DNA from: Juglans regia
Lineage: Eukaryota > Streptophyta > Magnoliopsida > Fagales > Juglandaceae
Direction: 5' to 3'
DNA: 64,000 bases
Assembly (NCBI RefSeq): GCF_001411555.2
Contig: NC_049909.1
Location: 5,153,485 to 5,217,484, forward strand
Shown: one piece after another, positions 57,441 through 64,000 of the stretch
Layout: each line of letters opens with the position of its first letter
Position numbering within the stretch: position 1 is the stretch's first letter
Notes under the pieces: generated by a model
Seen by the model: the letters and a program-made list of their open reading frames with translations, nothing else
Told to the model about the DNA's origin: nothing
The model's database searches: none
Program-made: the position numbers and the translations under genes

Positions 57441-59761
57441 CTTCTTTCATATTGACTTCTTTCATCCAAGTCGCTTCTTGAACATTATGATTCTACCATA
57501 GTACTTTGACCAGTGGAATCTTGCAGTTACACAATTCCTTATCTTTCTAATCAATGATCTACACTAGTTTTTCCTCATAGGTCGGGTTTGGTTGCAAAGG
57601 TAAACTTTTGGGGTCTACGACTACTGGTGTCTATTCCCCAAAGCTCTTCTTCAGTGAGGACATGTGGAACACATTGTGGATTCCATGGAATTCAGTTGGT
57701 AAATCCAAAAGATATGTAACTGCTCCCACTCTCTCCATTATCTCATACGGTCCCACGCATCTCAGACTTAACTTTCACTTAACACCGAATTGAGTCACTC
57801 CCCTCATAGGAGACACTTTCACACAGACCCAATCTCCAACTTCAAAATCTAGATTCCTTCTTCTGTTGTTGGTGTAGCTCTTCTGTTGACTTTGTGTCAT
57901 CTTCATCCTTTCACTGATCATTAGGACTTGGTCCTTTATCTCCTGCAAAAATTTTAGTCCACTAAATTTTTTTTCCCCAACTTCATCCCAATACAACAGG
58001 GATCTGCACTTTTGGCCATACAAAGCTTCATAAGGCACCATCTGAATGGTGGCCTAGAAGCTATTGTTGTTAGCGAACTCTAATAAAGGTAGCTGCTTCT
58101 CCCAATTTCCTTCGTGCTCCAGAACACATGCCCTAAGCATGTCTTCCAGAGTCTGTATCATCCTCTCGGTCTATCCATCTGTTTGAGGATGGTAGGCACT
58201 GCTAAATTTCATATTGGTGACGATCAAACTCTACCAAAATTAAGACATGAAACGAGGTCTATGTCTGACACTATCATTCTTAGTACTTCGTGCAATCTAA
58301 TAATCCCCGACACATAAACCCTTACCAATCTTTCCAAAGAATCTATATTCTTGATGGGTATGAAGTGGGCGCTTTTAGTCAACCGGTCGACTATCACCCA
58401 TAGAGTATCATTCCCAATTGCGGTTCTTGGAAAATCTACTACAAAATCTATCGAGATATCTTCCCATTTCCATTATAGGATCGGAAATGGCTGCAAAACA
58501 CCTACCAACTTCTTATGCTTTGCCTTAACAAGCCTACAGATAAAAAATTTGTTACAAATTCTGTCACATCCTTCTTCATTTCGTCCCACCAAAAATGACG
58601 TTTCAAATCCTGGTACATCTTTATGCTACTAGGATAGGCCGTATAGGGAGTGTTATGAGCCTCCCTTAACACCCTATCTCTTGACTCCTAGTCGACTAGA
58701 ATCACTATCTGATCTTTATAACATAGGGTCCCATCTTCTCTTACCTGGAAGTCTTTTGGCCTTTCAGACTTCTCAAATCTACTGATGACTTCTATCAGTT
58801 TGCTATCTTCTCTCTAATGGTTCTTCTGTTCTTCCCAATCCAACAGGACAAACTCCTGGAGTGAGGTCAGAATGATCTCCTAACTATGGTATCCGATCAA
58901 CAATTTCCTCATATTGTTCAAAAGAGATCCCATTTCTAATGGCAAAGCAGACGGATTTTTAGCTCTGCTCTTACGACTTACTGCATCTGCTACCACATTC
59001 ACCTTCCCAGGGTGTACTTTATGTTGCACATATAATCACCAATTAACTCCAACTACCTTTTATGCCTCATATTTAGGTTCTTCTACTCAAACAGGTACTT
59101 GAGGCTCTTGTGATCCGTAAAGACTTCACATTTTTTGCCATACAAGTAATGTCTCCAAATCTTCAGAGAAAAGCCTGTGACAGCTATTTCCAAGTCATGA
59201 GTAGGATAATTCTACTCATGGTTCTTCAATTGACGTTAAGCATAAGTGACTATCAGTCCTTCCTTCATCAACACACATTTGAGTCTTGTTTTGGATGCAT
59301 CGCTATACACCAAATAAGACTTATGGGGCTTCGACAATGTTAGTACCAGTGTTGTAGTAAGCCTCTTCTTCAGTTCAAGAAAACTTATCTTGCACTTATT
59401 CCTCCAAACTAACCTCACCTCCTTCTTGGTTAGGGCAGTAAGTGGTCCAAACAAACTGGTAAAACCCTCGACGAACCTTCTGTAATAATGAACCAGTCCC
59501 AAGAAACTACGAATCTTGTGTACACTACTCGACCTCTGCTAATTCATCAATGCTTCTATCTTATTAGGGTCGGCCGCTACTCACGAAGCCAAAACTCAGA
59601 TTTACTAAGTTTTGCATATGCCTTCTTATCTCTGTGTATAGAGCCATACTTAGGTGACTTCTATACTCATCTTCGCTCTTCAAATCAATCAGGATGTCAT
59701 CAATGAATACAACAACAAAATTATCCAGGTAAAGTCTGAATATTTTGTTCGTCATATCCAT
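57441..59761 (-). pseudogene. Host chromovirus pol relic (RT, RNase H, integrase, chromodomain)
   Basis: Minus strand, from 59761 down: MDMTNKIF and FVVVFIDDILID (RT palm), [12 protein letters not shown] and VYSDASKTRL (RNase H, 59500-59290), YQDLKRHFWWDEMKKDV (integrase, about 58620), MVPYEALYGQKCRSLLYWDE and EVGDWVCVKVSPMRGV (58041-57790), then the chromodomain end (EYPHLF-like, about 57460). Many stops and frameshifts; a TAG at 58054-58056 replaces Gln in the SYQATIQM motif. The relic begins inside RT: gag, protease and the first half of RT are missing and LTR sequence abuts at 59762. Confidence 0.85.
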
Positions 59762-59935
59762 GTATGATTGTGTACTTGAGTGGTTAATAGCATGTGGAAG
59801 TGATTTAACCAAGTGATTAAACACTTCATCAAAATCTATTACTTTAGGGTTTGGAAACCAAGTTTAGGGTTTCAGCCATCACATTGGGATTTAGGGTTTC
59901 AATTGACTCTCAAAGACTTGGGGTTTCATGTAAAC
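59762..59935 (-). repeat. LTR fragment joined directly to the RT relic
   Basis: TATGATTGTGTACTTGAGTGG onward matches 4657-4830, including three TTTAGGGTTT motifs. Probably a remnant of the 5' LTR of the same host element, brought next to RT by a deletion. Confidence 0.7.
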
Positions 59936-60909
59936 TGATATGTGAACACATATTCATGCATAGCGAGGAATCACGAGTATATAAACATGACGAGGAATTA
60001 CTGTCTAAGCAAATCTCATGTATGCATAGTTATTATCAAGGCATGAACCACCCTCTATCAAAAGATTCAAAACACAAAATCGATCATACCTAGTCATATA
60101 AGTACCAAGCAGGGAACCACTCCACCGTTCGACGAAAGGAATCACTCTACCCAATCAACGTGCAAGTTAATTCACCAATTTCAAATCATCCAACACTGGG
60201 AATCACTCAACCTTGTCAACATACCCAAAGACAACACACATGATCAACCCAAGGGATCTCTCTACCCATTTATTCCACCTCTATCATCACAGGGAATCAC
60301 TCTGCCAGAATAAAACTCATGGAACGTGCCGTAGAAATGGAACTGGGACTTCTCAAACCATCCATGATAAATGATCAACACACGGTAAGACTCCACACAC
60401 ACACACTCAAAAATCACAAATCTCAGCCATTTACATCCGCACGTGGCATTGGACCATACATCTGAGATTATAGGATATGATCATAGGTCCATAATCCTTT
60501 TTCCTTGGGCTCTCTCTAGACGCGATATCTCTTATGGAGTATAGACCTCTGTGTATGACACTGCCACCTCTGACCCTACCTCTGAGATTATAGGATATAA
60601 CTTGCATGTCCGTAATCCTTTTTCCTTGCTCGTAGCTCTCCCTTTGTTATGGGACATCCTTTTCTAGATCTACCAACCTCTTCAGCTCTTTGTTCTCGCC
60701 CTAGTAAGGTCAACACAATACTTGCTTGCTAGGCATAGGGTGAAAAGTCTTTTATCACCTGGTGCAGAATTGTGTGAGCCAGGCTTTCTACACAGTGTCG
60801 CTCGCCCTTCTTCAAACTAGTTGCACTTGGCTTGACCCACTACCTCATCTTTCATTGTACCTTGCTTGTGGAAAGGAGTCTCTTACCTTGCTTCAACGTG
60901 GTCCTCACA
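59936..60909 (-). repeat. 3' LTR of a second reverse-strand chromovirus
   Basis: In element orientation the LTR starts TGTGAGGACCACG at 60909 right after a PPT. Contains scattered GGGAATCACTCTACC-like repeats (60112-60310) and a 120-bp repeat pair (TCTGAGATTATAGGATATGA at 60461 and 60581, each followed by CCATAATCC or CCGTAATCC and TTTTTCCTTG). The left edge is uncertain. Confidence 0.6.
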
Positions 60910-61662
60910 TCCTCCCCTCGTTATCAAATAATTTTGTCCACAAAATTCGTTGAGGACTATCGTTCGAGATGGAACTTAAAGGGATATGCATGAGGTGGGG
61001 CATTCTTCAGTGTTCTCTATCACTGCCAGTCAAGGTGATGACCCATTATTCCCTTACTCCACCCTCCTTTTGTCTCTGTCGTTGGCTGCTTCGGTTGCAA
61101 CTGTCTTTTCTGCTAACTCTCATCCTAGCTCCTCTGCTAGATTCGGCATTACAAGACATTGGCAAGACTTCGTGAAAAATGTTATGGATCCTTTCATATT
61201 TTGCTGGTAATGACCCTCTATATGCTATTGGGCCTACCTTCTCTAATACCTTATAGGGTGCAATGTACCTTGGGCTTAGCTTCTCTCTTAGTCTGAACCT
61301 TTTTACTCCCTTCGTGGGTGATACCTTGAGATACACCCAATCATCTTCTTCAAATGTGAATTTCCTCCGTCTTACATCGCATAGCTATTTTCCCTACTCT
61401 AAGTCATAGCTCATCTCTTGTATGATCTCTGACTCAATTATTGTGGCCTCTCTAACTTTGTCCCTACATAAAGGTAGTATATGTTTCCTTCTATACAGGG
61501 CCTCCTAAGGGGCCATCTAAATAGTCGCCTGGTAACAATTGTTGTAGGCAAACTCAATAAGTGGGACGTGGCTTTTCCATGAGCCTTTAAAGTTCAACAC
61601 ACATGCCCTTAGCATGTCCTCCATCATCTAGATTGTCCTCTCCGACTGTCAGTTAGTTTGCA
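60910..61662 (-). pseudogene. Second chromovirus: polypurine tract and integrase C-terminus
   Basis: Minus strand: QSERTI, a TAG (61628-61630) then MMEDML; ATI, a TAG (61517-61519) then [20 protein letters not shown] (about 61345-61300) and LSPRYIAPYKVLEKVGPIAY (61280-61220); then the PPT AACGAGGGGAGGA at about 60922-60910 preceded by AATTTTGTGGACAAAATT. The rest of the element is missing beyond 61662. Confidence 0.8.
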
Positions 61663-63149
61663 GGAAAGCAAAGGGTCTTAACAAAAATCATGGTACCAAA
61701 TTTAAATTTCTATTTCATCCCAAAACATCATCCTATCTTCAATAAAAAAAATCATACATTAAGGTTCGGGTCCCAAACTTGACCCATCATAAAAACCACA
61801 ACTTTTAGCATTAGTTTTATGCTATAAAGCTAAGAACTTCATTCACATTCTTCTAAAATCTCCTTAATTTATGCTACCAAGTGCAGACCTATCTCTATAA
61901 AGTGGTCGATCAACTGAAGTGTATTCTCAAAGGTAACCATCTCTTCAATGATCGGTGACCAATAGGGTTTGCATTTCCCCATCTTGCTCGCCTTCTTTTA
62001 GACCTGTCACAGCTTCTACCATGCCAAGGGGAATGGTAGTGGAACTACCATAGTAAGATTCCTTGAAATCTCAGGTGAGCCTTTCACAGGTTGGCCCCTA
62101 TCGTAGCTTCGCCATCTTCTACAAGTTGACCCTTTTCATGAAAATGAAAGAAATCAGAAAATGTTACAGAAGAATTTGATGTCTCAGATGACTCTGAGAC
62201 TCAAATTTGAGCAAGATGACTAGATTCCACATCATCTTGAATCCCTAACATAAGCGATCTAGTGGCCTCCCTCCAAACAAGTGGATTAGGCAACCATTGA
62301 CGTTGCTAATGTGGTAGCGCCCTTTGTGAGAAAAGGTTTCCTCTATTATCATAATCCATCGCATGCATCCAATGATGTTCAAACCTTTCCTTTTGTTGCC
62401 AGTAAGATAAACATACGTTCCTACATCATTTTAATTGTCTCAACTGATAATATGGACTTACATGATGTAGCCCTAGTTTGTGCCATGTCTTGCTGCCAAG
62501 AGCACATTCATAAAATCCAAAAATAAAAACATCTAAGTACAGTGTGAGGACCACGCCAGTGCAAGGGGACAAACAACCAATCAAGTGTGAACGAAAGGCA
62601 AAGATGAGAAACACTACATTGGTTTGGCGAAAAATAGCTACAGGTGCAACAAAGTGCAATTAGTCCTTTGTATGGGCAAGCAAACACTTTATAGAAAGTC
62701 GGGCTAACATATCCCAATGCAAGGTGAAAAAAGGACTTCTCACCTTATGGTAGACAAGCTAGAAAAGTCAAATAACATGCAAAGGCGAGGACGAGGAGCT
62801 GAAGAGGTTGGTAGCTCAGGTGAGAAAGAGAGTTACCTGTCCAAGGCGAGCAACAATCAAGGACGGATTGGGAATATATAAGAGCTTCTCGGAACAACAT
62901 GAAAACACCTAGAAGGTGGTAGTGCCGTACTCAGAAACCCACACTCCATCTAAAGAGTCACATCCGGAGTGGGTCTATAGAATACGACTTGACATACCAT
63001 ATTGTCTAAACCCAGAGATATGGTTCAACGCCACCTAGGAAACCCCCATTCAAGTAGAGATTGTGGATTGGACTTAAGACATGTTGTAAGGATGTACGAG
63101 CCTTGTCCTGACAATATGTCTCTATCACCCTACAGTAGGACATTAAGAC
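61663..63149. other. No gene or element identified
   Basis: Mixed sequence without a supported frame. Open frames 62311-62526 (plus) and 62426-62717 (minus) overlap and show no known motif. GTGTGAGGACCACG at 62541 resembles the start of the LTR at 60909, so 62541-62960 could be a diverged LTR fragment. Confidence 0.4.
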
Positions 63150-63152
63150 TAA

Positions 63153-63520
63153 GGGCCGTTTCGATATTAAGAACATCTCATAATATTTGTGAATAGTTGT
63201 GAAATAGTTTGTGTTAAGATTCTTTATTGGGTTTGGTGAAAGGAAAGAAAAAAAGTTGAATAATAATACTATAAAGTTAAAACATTGTTTGAAAATAATT
63301 TTGTAATATATTTTTGTTTTGAAATTTGAAAAAGTTGTATTAGTTTTTTTATTTTGCTTGAAGATTTGGGAACATTGTAACAATTAGGTAATAATTAGAT
63401 GGAAAAGTTGAAGATTTGAAATTAAAAAATATTTTGTGTTCATGTTTGCAAAGGAAATGTTTGAGAATATCTTAAAATATCTTAGAATAAATGAGAATAG
63501 TTGTGTTCCCAAACGGGTTG
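63153..63520. mobile_element. Candidate MITE (368 bp) with TAA target duplication
   Basis: Left end GGGCCGTTTCGATATT, right end reverse-complements to CAACCCGTTTGGGAACAC; the shared CCGTTT core is offset by one base. Left and right also share CATCTCAT/TTCTCAT blocks. TAA stands on both sides (63150-63152 and 63521-63523). A/T-rich interior with no coding capacity. A 3-bp TAA duplication suggests the PIF/Harbinger type; the imperfect ends leave doubt. Confidence 0.5.
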
Positions 63521-63523
63521 TAA

Positions 63524-64000
63524 GGGACACTTATTTGAGCATGTTTGGAGTCAGAAGGATATTTGATGAATGTGTTCTATAAAAGGCTTAAGGTAAAAGC
63601 CAAAATCGCACTTTCTAGATACTAAGGGTTGGATTTTCTTTGAAACTAGAATCTTCAAAGAAATCAAAAGACTTCAAATGAGACAATAAGAGGAGCAGCG
63701 CGGCGCTGCCGTAATTCTAAGATAGTGAGGTAGGTTAGCTTCTAAGATAGTGTTGGGCAATGTGGGATGAATGTTGTGAGAATGTATGAAAATGGCATAT
63801 CAATACTTTGTAATCTCACCCTTGCTGATCATGAAATTATAGATGTTTTCGCATTATGTTTATGAATATTTTTACTTTGTGTTTTCTGAGATCTTGACTA
63901 TGACTATTTTTTTATTAATTCGGTGTGATATTCGAATCTGTGTAATCTTATCGTGTATCTATCATCATGGATAGGTAGAGAGTCATCGAACCATTCCTCC
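63524..64000. other. No gene or element identified
   Basis: A/T-rich sequence with no supported frame, repeat or known motif; may continue into a feature beyond the window. Confidence 0.4.

Noticed and set aside
59970..60310. CRISPR-like array from GGGAATCACTCTACC repeats
   Set aside because: Repeats are short, imperfect and unevenly spaced, in a plant LTR; no cas genes or conserved spacer length.

Overview
This window is plant nuclear DNA, almost certainly from a eudicot, and consists almost entirely of retrotransposons. I found no host gene, tRNA, rRNA, CRISPR array or bacterial-type operon. The plant call rests on four Ty3/gypsy lineages known only from plants (Athila, Tat, Tekay-type chromoviruses), primer-binding sites matching plant tRNA-Asp and initiator tRNA-Met, and TTTAGGG-type telobox motifs. 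The species cannot be told from the sequence.

Layout, outside to inside. The flanks (1-5211 and 56415-61662) are decayed reverse-strand chromovirus LTRs and pol remnants. Into one of those LTRs a Tat-lineage element inserted (5212-56414, target duplication ATCTT). It has LTRs of 644 and 638 bp, a gag fragment, an RT/RNase H/archaeal-type RNase H/integrase relic (47290-49981), an irregular repeat field (about 50140-52080) and a long antisense ORF (about 53380-55228, minus) with its own TATA box and an apparent intron. Inside Tat lies Athila element A (6256-46825), with gag, protease, RT, RNase H and integrase recognisable but broken. Two further Athila-type elements sit in the 3' non-coding part of A: B (from 12893, target duplication GGGGG) and C (38587-45911, minus strand, target duplication [A/G]ATGT). 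Both lack the whole RT-RNase H-integrase core and keep Gag, protease and the integrase C-terminal tail. A Tekay chromovirus (14851-26827, target duplication GTTTA) interrupts the gag of B, and a 2648-bp solo LTR (23297-25944, target duplication GAGCT) interrupts the 3' LTR of Tekay. That gives six nested layers.

An assembly gap of exactly 100 N lies at 32988-33087. The sequence left of it (26877-32987) and right of it (33088-39234) are about 99% alike and overlap precisely end to end, so the second copy is probably an unmerged contig or haplotype overlap rather than biology.

The most interesting biology is: (i) an 84-nt, frame-preserving, intron-like segment with an in-frame TGA exactly at the Gag/protease boundary of the Tekay element, which could set the Gag to Gag-Pol ratio by splicing; (ii) the antisense, TATA-driven, apparently spliced ORF in the Tat element; (iii) convergent loss of the same pol core in two Athila families. 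Only the Tekay pol and the protease-integrase-tail ORF of B are long open frames; everything else is decayed, often by CAG-to-TAG changes. The right end (61663-64000) is mostly unassigned and holds one candidate MITE.
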